The notes under the pieces: model-generated
Told to the model about the DNA's origin: nothing
Databases searched by the model: none
What the model saw: only the letters and a program-made list of their open reading frames with translations
Origin: Dictyostelium firmibasis
Taxonomy: Eukaryota; Evosea; Eumycetozoa; Dictyosteliales; Dictyosteliaceae
Direction: 5' to 3'
Assembly (NCBI GenBank): GCA_036169595.1
Contig: CM069769.1
Span: 2,858,501-2,922,500 of the forward strand
Length of the DNA stretch: 64,000 nt
Program-made: the position numbers and the translations under genes
Part shown: positions 27,201 through 39,159 of the stretch, in pieces
How the letters are laid out: the number at the start of each line of letters is the position of its first letter
How positions within the stretch are numbered: the first letter of the stretch is position 1

Positions 27201-30200
27201 CACAACAATATTATCAATTGATAAACTTGATTCTGAATTTAATAACGTTGATGTTGTTTGAAATACAATTTTAAATGGTGCTATAATTTTAATATTTGAT
27301 TGATTTTTGTTTTTTGTTGTTGTTGTTGTAGATATATTACTACTATTATTTGTATTAGAAATTTCATTGTTTGTATCAACTAATTGATTACGATAGATTT
27401 GAATATTATTTGCATCGATTAGGGTAATAGTTTCAACACCCATTGCACCTCTGGAAGTTGTTTGAATATCTAATGATGAACGAATGAAAAGAGAGTATTC
27501 ATTTTCGCCTTGACCAGTATTAACTGTACAGTCGCCAGGTATTGATATCTTAATATCCTTTATACTTAATGAGAATAAAGATAACCCAGATTGAATGATT
27601 TCATCATTTGTTGGTGCTTCACCATAGACTTTTATCGTATATCTATTCCATGCCTCTGTTGCAAACTTACTTAATTTCATAATTGAATCCTGTACAGGTA
27701 TCCAAGAATGTGGAACAAATATCATAAACATCCCATCAATAGAAATTTGGAATAATGATTGTTGAATTGGTGGTGGTTTAATTGACCCTTTGATTATAAT
27801 TTGTGGAGGTTGTTGTTGGTGTTGTTTAATATCAATGATTGGGGTTGAAGATAATGGTGTTAAAATATTTCTTAATTGTGGATGAGTTTCCTTTGAAAAA
27901 TCTTTCATTTGGACCGATTTAATTTCGACAATCATCGATGTCTCCATCTCTTCTTTAACAATATCCATTTTAGCTTCATTAACATAGAATAAAACAAGTC
28001 TATCATTAACATCTGTACCATCTCTTTTCATAAACATTATTGAGAATTTTCCTAATTTACAATAAGTATAACCAACTTGTTCTTTAATCAATTGTAATAG
28101 TTTATTGACTTGTTGATTGTGATCATCATCATCATCACCTTCGATGTTATTATTTTCTTCGATTTTTTCTTGTTGTTGTTTAGATTGTTCAATTTTTAAT
28201 TGTTTTTGTTGATCAAAATTACTATTAGCATCATTTACAATTTCAGATGAAAATTCAGATAAATTGCCATCCAATAATTCGATCATAGATTTTAATTCAT
28301 ATTCGCTTATATTCAATTCAAACTGTGAGATTGTGAAATACTTTTCCCAATATTGTAATTTCATTCGTTGTTCCAAATATTGTTTCAAGTTTACCTCTGA
28401 AAACAATGGTGTTTTCAAATTGATAGAAACATTAACATCGCTAACCATCGTACCATAAGATCTTTGACTACTAACATTACCAGTGTTATTGGTTGATTTC
28501 GTAATTTCAGTATTTAATCCAGATAAAAGCTTTATATTTTGTGCTTCAATTATAATATTTTCTATTATAACAGGTTCCATTAAAATCATATCGATTTCAC
28601 CAGTACTTGTTGGTATTATCTTTTCAAACTGATTCTTTATACTAATTTTACCTAAATCCACAATGAAAATTTTATTTGATAATGATGATAATGGTATGAC
28701 AATATATGGATTTTGAATTTCTATCTCGTAGTATAAAGTTGATCTATTTTGTGAAATGACAGTTGCAGCCGAAGAAATTGATGACTTTAAATACTCTCTC
28801 ATCATATTGACATTATCTAAGAATAATCTTAACTCTTCAGTAAATCTCTTTAGAAATATATATCTAATACTGCTTAGGTTGATTTTCAACAATTGACTAT
28901 TATTATCATTTCTTGATTCAAATTGGAAATAAACCAACGATGATGAATCACCAGGTGGTGATATCAAAGATGATGATGATAATGTTGCCGATGAAGTGTT
29001 TGAAACAGTATCGAAATTATCGATATCCATATCAAATGTTGTTCCTGTTGATGGTCCTGACGCTGATGCTGACGCTGATGCTGATACTGTTGTTGGACTT
29101 GTATTATTATTATTAATTTTTCTTTCTCTAGTTGTTAAGATTGTACGATAGTTTCTACCCTCAGTTGTCATGTCATAGATTTTCAATGATCCTAATTTAC
29201 CATTCATTAAAGTTTTATAACTATATTGATCGGTTATACAATTAAAACCTGTAAATGATGCTTTTATCAATGGATTATTATTCTCTCTTGTCAATAGTAT
29301 TCTAACTAAATCTATTTTAATTGTTGCTTTCGTTTGAATAGTATTTGTTGTTCGCTGAATATTGTTATTGGGTGGTGTTATTTTACTATTGCTATTTCTA
29401 ATCAAATAAGTACTTGCTGATAATGTATCATATTGTGAGTTATTAATATTACTACTTGATTGATTAATATTATTACTATTATTATTACTACTATTTGATA
29501 ATGATGTTATAAATTTAGTTGGTGTATCTATATTTTGATCGTTGTTTTTATGATTGATATTACTATTATTATTACTATTATTATATTTTAAAGTTGATAA
29601 ATTTGAAACACTATTTGAAAATTCAATTAAACCTGCTACTGTTTTTCTATTTAATATTAAATTAATTTGAGGTAGTTCAATATCCAATAGTTTATCTATA
29701 TTATTATAGAATGGCGAATCAGATGAAATCTGTTGAATTTTAAACCTAATTAGATTTTCATTGGTGCCGCCACCACCGATATTAATATCATTTGGTCTGA
29801 ATCTATTAGTTGTAGTAGCTAAATAATCACCACTACTACCATCAGCAAGACTTTGTGGTTTTTGAAAACAATCCTCAACCCACATACCTTTAATCAATAG
29901 TTCTAAATTTGTATCAAATAATTTTTGTTCATATGTACCTTGTAAACATCTTAAATAAACCAATGCAACATTATGACTAACCAATTGATTTTTATCAGTA
30001 CTATTATCACCATTATTACTACCACTACTATCATAGTTATCCAATCTAAGGTGTATATTAAATTTATCAATATTAAAACTTGCTTCAAACATTTTATAAC
30101 TATCAATAAATTCTTTTGAATAATTTTTCTTTTTTTTAATTAATGGTGGTGATGATAATAAAGGTGGGGATTGATTCTGTTGTTGTTGTTGTTGTTTTTG

Positions 30201-32799
30201 TTGTTGTTGTTTGAAAACAGTAGATTGATAAACACTACCATAATCAAAAGCAGACATATACATTGATTCTGATCCAATTAAATGTTGTTGATCAATAGGT
30301 TGGGTAACTGATTGAATAATACTCATTAAATTAACATATTGACAAGATGATAAATAAAATTCTAATAAATCAATTGATGCCATTAATTTTAGTGATGTTA
30401 AAAGTTGACGATTATTTAGTTTACTAATTTTCAAAGTGAAATTTGCATTCAATGGATTTGCAATATTCATTCTAAACTTTTTAACTTGTTCAATATCTCT
30501 CCAATCATCTTTTAAATTTGATAATAATACTTGGGTATTTATTAGTTTAAATAAATATTCATCATAAAATTCTTCTTCAAAATCTTTAGGTTGCTGCTGT
30601 ATTTCTTGTAATTGTTGTTGTAATTGTTGTTGTTTTGGAGAATGATTAATTAATAATTTACCAAGATCTAAAATTAATAAATTTGTATTCTTATTTGTAA
30701 TTGATTCTGGTATTAAAATGATTGGTGCCTCTAAATTCATATCGATTGAAAAAGTTGTTTTATTTGAAATTGCCAATAATAATTTATCACGAGTTTGTGC
30801 TTTAATTGACTCTATAGTTTCTTGAGCTTTCTTTTCTAAATCCTCTAATACCATATCTTGAACATCTTGATCTTGGTCATCTTCTTTCTTAAAAAAGAAA
30901 TCATTTACAATTGATATAAATTTGGGATAATATACAATTGTTAATGGTTTTGATTGAATTGATAAACTATAATTTACATTGCTCTTAATAATATTATTGG
31001 TATTATTACTATTACTATCTGATGAGTTTGTTTGTGTTATTGATAAAGGTGAATGACTTTCTAAGGTAATATTAAAAATTGGTGATTGCTGTTGTTGCTG
31101 TGTAGATGAATTTCTTTTTAATAATGGTGATATTAATTTTGGGAATTGAGTGTTGAAAGTTGATTGGTCAATTAATTCTAAACCTTTTAAATTTCCATTA
31201 AATTGGAATGATGAATTTGTTTTAGATTTAAATGATAATGAAATATCATTCAACTGAAGTAATGATATAGTTCTTCTCTTTTTTTTTAATTTTAATCCAC
31301 CTTGAACTAATCTAAAATTAATAACTGTTCTTATTACGTGTGAAAAATCTTTACCGAGTTGTTTTGGTTGAACAATATCAGTACCAATACTACTATCATC
31401 ATTTTCATCATACCCTATAGTTTCATAAATTTCATTCCAATCATCTTTAGATAATTTTATATCTTTTAATTTTGTGGTTGAAGAATCTGTTCCAGTTGTT
31501 GTCGCTAAAGGTACACTTGTATTTACAATTGGTTTCCACCATGATGATAACCAACCTCCTGTACTAGTTGAAGATTGTGCCACTGTTGTTGTAGTTGTTT
31601 TATTTACATTTTGTTGTTGTTGTTGTAGTTGTTGTAATTTTAATCTCTCCTTTTCTAATTTCTCTTCTTTTTCAATGATTTTGTATGATAAATTTCTAAA
31701 TAATAATATTTGATCAAATGGTAATTTCCATTCTAAAGAATCTAATCTAGTTTGTTCAGTTTGATGAATTGTTTTCTTTTTTAATTTTCTAAATAATTCA
31801 ATGTAATCTCGTTTATCATTTAAAAACTCTTTAATATATGACCAAGATTGATTGTAACGTTTTTGATGAACTCTTTGTAGAATACATTGAATGGCATAAT
31901 TCCACCATTTCTTTGGTGATTGTTTAATTGTTATATTTGTTGGTCTTGATGATCTAAATTCAATTGATTTCTCAAACAATTTAAAACTCTCTAAAATTCC
32001 TGTAATGTCTTTATATTGATAATCTGATAAACTAATATCAGTTTTATCAAACTCAAAATTTAAATTATATTTCGGTATCACTTCACTTGGTATAATTGAT
32101 TTATTAATTACAACTTTTAATTTAGCCGAAATTGGTTCAATTATATATTGTTGTTTTCTAGATTCTGTTGATAGGAAATAATCCTCTTCCTCCTCTTCTT
32201 CCTCCTCTTGTTGTCGTTTACCACTATCTTCTTTTTTTATCATTGATTTTAATTTTTGAGCCAAATCATCAATATTGGTATATTTTAATTTTGGAGAGTT
32301 TGAATTCCAATAAATTGATAATTGATTTAAGTTTATTAGTTTATGAATGATTGTAGATTCATTCTTTATAAAAGTTGGATTCCATGTTTGATCAGTTGAC
32401 TCGGCTACCAAACTATTTAATGTTACACCAAATGAAAAAGATCTTCTATTAACTGAATCCTCAAATCTAATATGAACTGAATCAATATATAATTGTAAAT
32501 TATCAACTACTGTTTGTAATAATTTACTACCAAATGTATTTGATTCATCATTTGTCGTCGTCGCTGTCGTCGTAGAATGTTGTTGCTGTGAATTTTTTAA
32601 TTGTTGTTTATTTAACCTTAATATTTCCTGTATATGTAATTTCGCTTGTTTTTCATCTTGAAATTTCTTTTTATAATATTGTTCATCAAACTCTCCACTC
32701 GTTTCTGCCAGTATATATATACCTTCTATCTTTATAATCGCTGGTTTACCTTTTAACTATAGTTTTTTATTTTTATTATTATTATTTTTATTATTATTA

Positions 32800-32831
<32 letters not shown>

Positions 32832-33088
32832 TATCAACTGAGAGGTTGTTCAAAAAAAAATTCGATACATACATCTTTCCAAGGTACATGCAATGATAAT
32901 TTCTTTATAATTGCTTGTTTTATAGTGACATTTGGGAAGAATGATTGTAAAACTGTTTTTTTTATTTTCAAATCTTGTAATTCTGCATCACCTGAAAGAA
33001 ATGATAATTTAATATTATCTTTATTTAAATCATCAACATAATCTCCCAAGTACTTTGTAAGTACTGATGCTGCTATATGAGAAACCAT
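21765..33088 (-). CDS. VPS13-family bridge-like lipid-transfer protein
   Basis: Exons 33088-32873 and 32756-21765 (donor GTATGT, acceptor CTATAG, phase 0) give 3,735 residues. The N-terminus is a chorein domain: KYLGDYVDDLNKDNIKLSFL, then LHVPWKD joined to LKGKPAIIKIEGIY, exactly across the splice. The long middle has VPS13 repeats interrupted by Gln, Asn and Ser tracts. The SHR-binding region lies near residues 2500-2850 (YCEYWLINQTGLPLYFRHH). The C-terminal helical segment is near 3400-3620 (FFHEPALGLVKSPQDFAAGL, GVLGVAVKPTVGVFDLVSKT), followed by a PH-like end. VPS13 proteins move lipids at membrane contact sites and affect autophagy. Dictyostelium has several (including TipC); I cannot tell which this is. 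The length is normal and the frame is unbroken. Confidence 0.95.
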
Positions 33089-33945
33089 TCGTTTATAATA
33101 TATATTATTATATAAATTATTTATTATTATTTATTTTTTTTTAAAAAAAAAAAATAAAAAAAAATTTTAAAATTATAAAGAATTTAATTTTAATTAAAAA
33201 TTAAAAAAAAAAAAATTAATTTCAAAAAAATAAAAAAAAATAATAAAAAAAATTTTAAATGAATAATTGTCAATGGGTGATTTTACAAACTAAAAATAAA
33301 AATTTTTTTTTTTTTTTTAATTTTTTTTTTTTTTTTTTGAAATAAAAATAAAAAAGTGTGAAAATCGAGTGTGCAGATATTTTTTTTTTTTAATTTTTAA
33401 AAAATAATTAAGTCAATAGTAAAAAAAATAAATAATATTAAGCATTTCATATTTCGTTTCCGAAATTAAGAAAAGTAAACTGTTTAAAAATTTAAATAAA
33501 ATCATTTTGTTTTTTTAATTTTTTATTTTTTAATATTAGTTGAAGGTTTGATTTAATTTGTGATTGTTGAGCAGGAATGGTTTCATCACATTTAATACCT
33601 TGATTTTAATGGAGTAACTGGTACCCTACTTTATCTTAAAGAAATTGGATTATTATTAGCGGTCTGAGTATAAACCAAAACTACCAAATTCAGATCAGTC
33701 AACAACAACGACACCGGCAACAGTTCCATCTTCAACTACATCCTCAATATATAAATAAAAAATTAAATAAATGAAATGTTTTATTTAAATTTTAACAGTT
33801 TGAATATGAAATGCTTTAGAGTATGGTGGTGGAGATGTTGTATTTGTGGTGTCGGTGTTATTGATGTACACGTTTTAATTTTCTTTATTGTGGAAGTGGA
33901 CCACCTTGAGCCTGTTATTGTTGAATTTGTAATTTTTATTACTAA
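33089..33945. other. Intergenic with gene remnants
   Basis: A/T-rich DNA with homopolymers to about 33530, then about 350 bases of more complex sequence that looks like eroded coding DNA (see 33590-33763). Another weakly coding-like patch on the minus strand spans about 33768-33910. No intact gene is seen. Confidence 0.5.
33590..33763 (+). pseudogene. Possible eroded 3' end of a gene
   Basis: One frame reads YLDFNGVTGTLLYLKEIGL and a frame one base away reads SEYKPKLPNSDQSTTTTPA and ends in TAA at about 33757. The codon use and Thr/Ser-rich tail look like Dictyostelium coding sequence, but there is no start codon or continuous frame. I do not recognise the family. Confidence 0.35.
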
Positions 33946-35597
33946 TTAAAATGATTCATCATCAGTGGCGCCATCTTCATAATCATTACTATAGCTACCA
34001 TTATCACTACCATAATTGACATTTAGTGACCATTTTACTCTATTCTTAGATTGATTATTTATTGAAGACTTTAATTTATTTAATGTATTAAAACTTAAAT
34101 GACTCGCCATGGAATTAAACTCAACCTTTTCTAATGAATCCAAATGGTATTCTAGGAGAGGTTTAATGAAATCGATATTACTTTCTGGACTACCATTCCA
34201 ATCATTAAAAATACTAAATGAAAATCTTTTGATACCACAACAATTACTATCAAGTTTATCAGTTTCGAAACTAGTTATTAATATGTCTGTAAATAAATCT
34301 ATATAGTTATTAGAGTACCCGTAATATTCATCGATAGTGATACTCTGTAATAATGGCATTGGTGGTGGATAAATTAAATATCCAGATGACTCTATATCTT
34401 CTCTATATATAAGTTCTTCATCTTCCAAGGAATTCATATTACATTTAAACTTTCTACAGCAACCATCATTTATAGTTGAATCATATTCATCACTTTTAAT
34501 ATAGAATGATTGAACTCTTGAGAATAATAATTCTAAATACTCTTTATTACTTGAGTATGGTATTAATCTTATTGAATTATAGTCAAAGTATAATGGTGGT
34601 TGTTTAATTAAATTGAATTCGCTATCATTAAATTGAATCATTGATTTCTTCCATTCAAAATATCCATCATTTAATATTTTAGATAATACTTTAAAGAATT
34701 GTTTTGAAACCAAAGCAAATGATAAAAGATTATGATTTATAATAACTTTATCCATTTTATCATCAACATACCATAATGAATCTCTAACTATCTTTTCAAC
34801 TATAATATCTGATATAATAAATGACTTCTCTAAATTAATACCATTATTATTATTATTATTATTACAATTTGTTTTTAAGTTTTTAGAACTATCTAAATAA
34901 TTATGATAGTATGTCCCATCATCGTAATATCCAAACCCTATTAAATTAGAGGAGTTATCTTTTATTCCATCATACACCATACTATGTAAATGATTAATAA
35001 TATACTGATTTGGTGATATATCTTCATTCATAATATGTAATCTTTTTTCTAACTGATCCTTATCATTCTCATATAAATCTTTGAACCAATTATTAAACTA
35101 TTAAATTTTATTTGAACGATTAATACAACATTTTCATAAAATGATAATAAAAAAGAATTAAATGAAAGACTTACTCGTTTGTCATTAATTATTTTTTTAT
35201 AAAGTTTATATCTAATATAACTTGAACAAATAATATTACTAATTTGATTAAAAACATTGAATGAACTATCAAAGAATATATTTAAAATGAAATTCATGTA
35301 TCCTTTTTTATCGAAATAATGTTGGTATTTATGTTCATGATAGTAATTAAAATAAATTGTTGATTCTACTCTAATTGATTCATTTTCTTTATGACTATCA
35401 TATATTCTTAAAACTTTGATCAATCCTAATAGTGTTTTTGGTGTTGCTTTGATTGATTCTATAATTTTATTTATTTCAATTTCAATTCGGTTGTTTGTTT
35501 GTTCATTATCATCACTATTTATTATCTCTTGTTTTTTTGAGTGATTATCTAATTGTTCATCTTTTTTTTCCTCTAACTTTCTTTTTTTATTATCCAT
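33946..35597 (-). CDS. F-box-like protein of a Dictyostelium paralogue family
   Basis: Exons 35597-35175 and 35097-33946 (donor GTAAGT, acceptor AATAG, phase 0) give about 524 residues. The start at 35597 is MDNKKRKLEEKK; in-frame sequence upstream is poly-Phe from poly(A) and is unlikely to be coding. A basic N-terminus leads into a helical region. Residues about 215-270 (DIIVEKIVRDSLWYV...LLSFALVSKQFFKVLSK) resemble an F-box-like segment common in Dictyostelium family proteins, with leucine-rich-like sequence after it. The C-terminus is acidic (NDYEDGATDDESF). The function is unknown; if the F-box reading is right, it would recruit substrates to an SCF ligase. A broken copy lies directly upstream at 36091-36640. 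Confidence 0.7.
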
Positions 35598-35613
35598 TTT
35601 AAAAAAAAACAAT

Positions 35614-35644
<31 letters not shown>

Positions 35645-35872
35645 TATACCCCCTTTTCATTCGTCTGCAATTTCCACAAAAAAACATAATGAGAAGAAAT
35701 AATATTTTTTTGTCGAAAATGTTTGCATATAAAATTATTTATAATTTCCTACATAAGAATTAACTAAAAAGGCAAAAGTTGACTATATTTATTATGGATT
35801 TCTGGTATATGGGTTACTAGAAAAAAAAACACCTTATTTTTTTTTAAATTTAAAAGTGTGTGTTAAAGAAAA

Positions 35873-36017
35873 TTACTTAATTTGTCCAATAACGTTTTCA
35901 ATAATGGTTCTTATAGACTCAAATCTATTTTTAGCTTCTTTTTTATCACTGATACATACTTCTAGATAGTCCAAGAGAGCAAACCATTTAAACTCTTTAT
36001 TGTTAATTCTATTTTCT
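35873..36017 (-). pseudogene. Orphan exon-like open frame
   Basis: Reading the minus strand from about 36017, with an acceptor AATAG in front, an open frame of about 46 codons runs IENRINNKEFKWFALLDYL and ends ENVIGQIK before TAA at 35873-35875. No matching 5' exon is seen upstream. It may be the last exon of the broken gene next to it or of an unrelated lost gene. It does not match the C-terminus of the intact neighbour. Confidence 0.4.
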
Positions 36018-36090
36018 ATTTATTAAATAGAGTTTATAATAAAAAAAATATAATTAAAAAACATAAAATTACAAAATGAATTAATTAAAT

Positions 36091-36640
36091 TACGAATTCA
36101 AATGGTATTCCGAGATGCATTTAATGAAGCCAATACCACCTTGGTCACCATTGCCCCCATTGATCAATAATAGTAATTGAAAATCTTTTGATACTACAAC
36201 TCTCGATACAAACTCTATTGGCCTTAATTGTTTCAAAACTTGTTATCAATATATCTATAAATATATCCCCATAGTTTTCTGTGACTTCATAAAACTCATC
36301 GATAGTGATACTCTGTAATGATGGAATTGGTGGTGGATAAGTTAAATATCCAGATGACTTTATATCTTCTCTATAGTTTTTCTCCCAATTTTGTAATGGA
36401 TCATAATCATCAATTTTAATATAGAATGATTGAACTCTTGAGAATAATAATTCTAAATACTCTTTACTTGAGTATCATATATTCTTAAAACATCGATCAA
36501 TCCCAATAGTGTTTTTGGTGTTGAAATGATTGACTTTATAATTTTATCGAAGTCAATTCCATCATTTATTATTATACTTCCAACACCACCATCTGTATTC
36601 CCAATGATTTGTAAATTATAATTATTAAAAAATGAACTTA
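36091..36640 (-). pseudogene. Broken, internally deleted copy of the 33946-35597 gene
   Basis: Stretches are nearly identical to the neighbouring gene, for example around the segment encoding QSITIDEYYG and YLIYPPPMPLLQ (parent 34330-34380, relic about 36295-36355) and the segment encoding LFSRVQSFYIK. At about 36465-36480 the relic jumps from parent sequence near 34545 to parent sequence near 35390. It has thus lost about 850 bases, including the intron, the 3' end of exon 1 and the first part of exon 2, with the F-box-like segment. Frame changes occur elsewhere. It is a tandem-duplicate pseudogene. Confidence 0.85.
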
Positions 36641-36805
36641 GTTTTTTTTATTTATTTTTTTTTTTTAATAATTATTTTTTTTTATTTTTTTTTTATTTTT
36701 ATTTTTATTATATGTTTTTTATTTTTTTTTTTATTTTTTTTTTTTTATTAAATTTAATGGAATAGATTATTTAAAAGCAACAATGAGAATATTGGAGAAA
36801 TTAAT

Positions 36806-38777
36806 TTATTTTTTTGATTTTTTTGATTTTTTTTCTTCTGGTTCTTCATCTCTGTCCTTTCTCTTTTTATCTTCCTTTGAGGATTTCTTTTCTTTCTTTT
36901 CTTCCTTTTCTTCTTTCTTTTCTTTTTTATCTTTCTTTTCTTTTTTCTCTTCTTTTTCTTCCTTCTTTTCTTTTTTATCTTTTTTATCTTTCTTTTCTTC
37001 TTTCTTTTCTTCTTTCTTTTCTTCTTTTTTGTCTTCTTTCTTTGATTTCTTATCTTTCTTTTCTTCTTTGACTGGTTCTTCTTCTTTCTTTGATTTCTTT
37101 TCTTTCTTTTCCTCTTTGGCTGGTTCCTCTTCTTTCTTTGATTTCTTTTCTTTCTTTTCCTCTTTGACTGGTTCCTCTTCTTTCTTTGATTTCTTTTCTT
37201 TCTTTTCTTCTTTGGCTGGTACTTCCTTCTTTGATTTCTTTGATTTCTTTGATTTTTCATCTTCAGATGAAGAGTCAGATGATGAGTCAGATGATGAAGA
37301 TTCTTCCATTTTAACATCTTCTTTCTCTTGTTTGATTGAAGATTCTCTGGTAGATTTAACGGCGGAATCTCTGGTGGTATTTGTTGTGGCGGATTTAGTG
37401 TGATCATATTTGGTGACATTGTTTGATTTCTCTGGTTTGACGGCATTTAAAGATTTTCTAACTTCACGACCTTCAATAGCAGCGGCTCTACGATCGACAG
37501 CACCTTTGTAAGCGATACCATAACTTGTGTCACTGACTTCGCAGAGAGCATCGAAACGAGCGGATAAAGCTGCTTTGGCGGCAAGAACTCTAGACATTTT
37601 ACCTTTGTTCTTTAATGAAGCTTCACCAACGATCTTAGCATTATAGATGAGACCATATTTTGGAGTGTTATGTTTGGTTTTGAGGGCACGGAAGAGAGCT
37701 TTTTCAGCACCGAGAATTTGAATGGTTGAAGCTGGATATTTGGCTAAATTCATCAATGAACCAGCACGACAAATTAAACGAGCACCAACGATTTCACCAA
37801 CCAAGATGGTAAGATTTGGAGCGATAGCTTCCATACGAGATTTAAGGTATTCAGTTAATTCAGTATGATAGGCTTGAATGGAAAGGAATTGATCACAGAG
37901 AGCAAAGATATGGTCAAGATCTTCTGGTGAAATTTCAGTACCCATAGAGATTTGAGCGGCTTCTTTAACCTCTTCAGCAACTTCCTCTGGAAGAATATCA
38001 GTGAAATCGGTATCAACAGCGGATTTTCTGTTACCCATGGCTTTAATGGCGTTGGCGTATTGGGTATGATTGGAAATCAATTTACCCAACTCTGGGAAAT
38101 GCCAACCGTACCATTCACGAGCTCTCATTGCGTAAATATTGATTTCAGTGGTTAAATCATCAAGTAAAGAGATGGCTTGAACAATCATAGTATCGACCTT
38201 ATCTGGTGAGAACTTTAATTTATATCTACTGTAGGAATGTGATAAACCAATAGACATGGCATTCAAATCTTGTTCATTTGCATTGACTAATGATTTCAAT
38301 TGTAAACGAATACCTCTAATCAACTCTTGTGTGGTATCATCACATAAAACTTTGATGTTTAATGCATCTTTAATTGCATTACCAAATTTACTATCACTAA
38401 CAATTAATTGTTCATTCAATTTCTCACTGACAACATTCTTTTTCAAAAAGTTTGATAATGATTCTGGTACTTTACACTCTGCAATTGCTGTTTGGGCTTC
38501 TAATGCATCCAATGTACCATCAAATTTATAAAATTTCTTTAATGAAACACTTTTTTTTTAAAAAAAAAAAATAAAATTGATTAATATTTTTGTAACTATA
38601 TCTTTAAAAAAAATAAAATAAAATAATATAAAAAAAAAAATAAAAAACTTACAAAGATGAAGCTTTTTCTGGGGTGACGAAAAAGTCATTAATATCAGCT
38701 GGTTTTGATTTCATTTTACCTTCATCCAAAACTTTGAATAAGGCAAAACCTGCAGATGTTTCAAATAATACTAACAT
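36806..38777 (-). CDS. nop58: Nucleolar protein NOP58 (box C/D snoRNP core)
   Basis: Exons 38777-38653 and 38549-36806 (donor GTAAGT, acceptor AAAAG, phase 2) give about 622 residues. The N-terminus MLVLFETSAGFALFKVLDEGK is diagnostic. The Nop domain follows, with SIGLSHSYSRYKLKFSPDKVD, EWYGWHFPELGKLI, and the signature block ILVGEIVGARLICRAGSLMNLAKYPAS, trimmed here to key parts: GARLI, AGSL, NLAKYP, QILGAEKALFRALK and PKYGLIY. The C-terminus is a Lys/Glu tail of KKEEEPVKEEKKEKKSKKE-type repeats (about residues 440-622), as in other NOP58/NOP56 proteins. With fibrillarin, NOP56 and the 15.5K protein it guides 2'-O-methylation of rRNA in the nucleolus. The gene starts are well separated from the AsnRS gene upstream. 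Confidence 0.97.
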
Positions 38778-39159
38778 TTTATAAATATATATATATAATT
38801 TAGTTATAGCCTAATTTAATGCTACCTTTATTTATATGTTAGTTATTAATCGTTTTAAAGAAAAAAAAAAAAAATAAAAAAAAAAAAAAAAAATAAAAAA
38901 TTCGAAAAAAAAAAAAAAAAACTCGAAAAAAAAAATGAAAAAAAATAATTATTTTTAAAATAAAAAAAAAAAAAAAAATAAAAAAAAAAACGAACGAAAA
39001 TTTTTATCAATTTTTAAAAATAAAAAAAAAAAAAAAAAAAATAGTGTGTGAATCCAAATCATTGGTTATCTCCGTTGTTTTTTTTTTTTTTTTTATTTTA
39101 AAAATTACTCTTTATTTTTTATTTTTTATTTTTTTTTATTTTTTAAAATTTTATTTATT
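38778..39159. other. Intergenic, A/T-rich
   Basis: This is the NOP58 promoter side and the 3' flank of the AsnRS gene. Poly(A) and poly(T) runs dominate, and no gene is seen. Confidence 0.5.

Noticed and set aside
32401-32411. Alternative start of the VPS13 protein inside exon 2
   Set aside because: The frame is open upstream to a good acceptor and continues the chorein domain from exon 1 without a gap.
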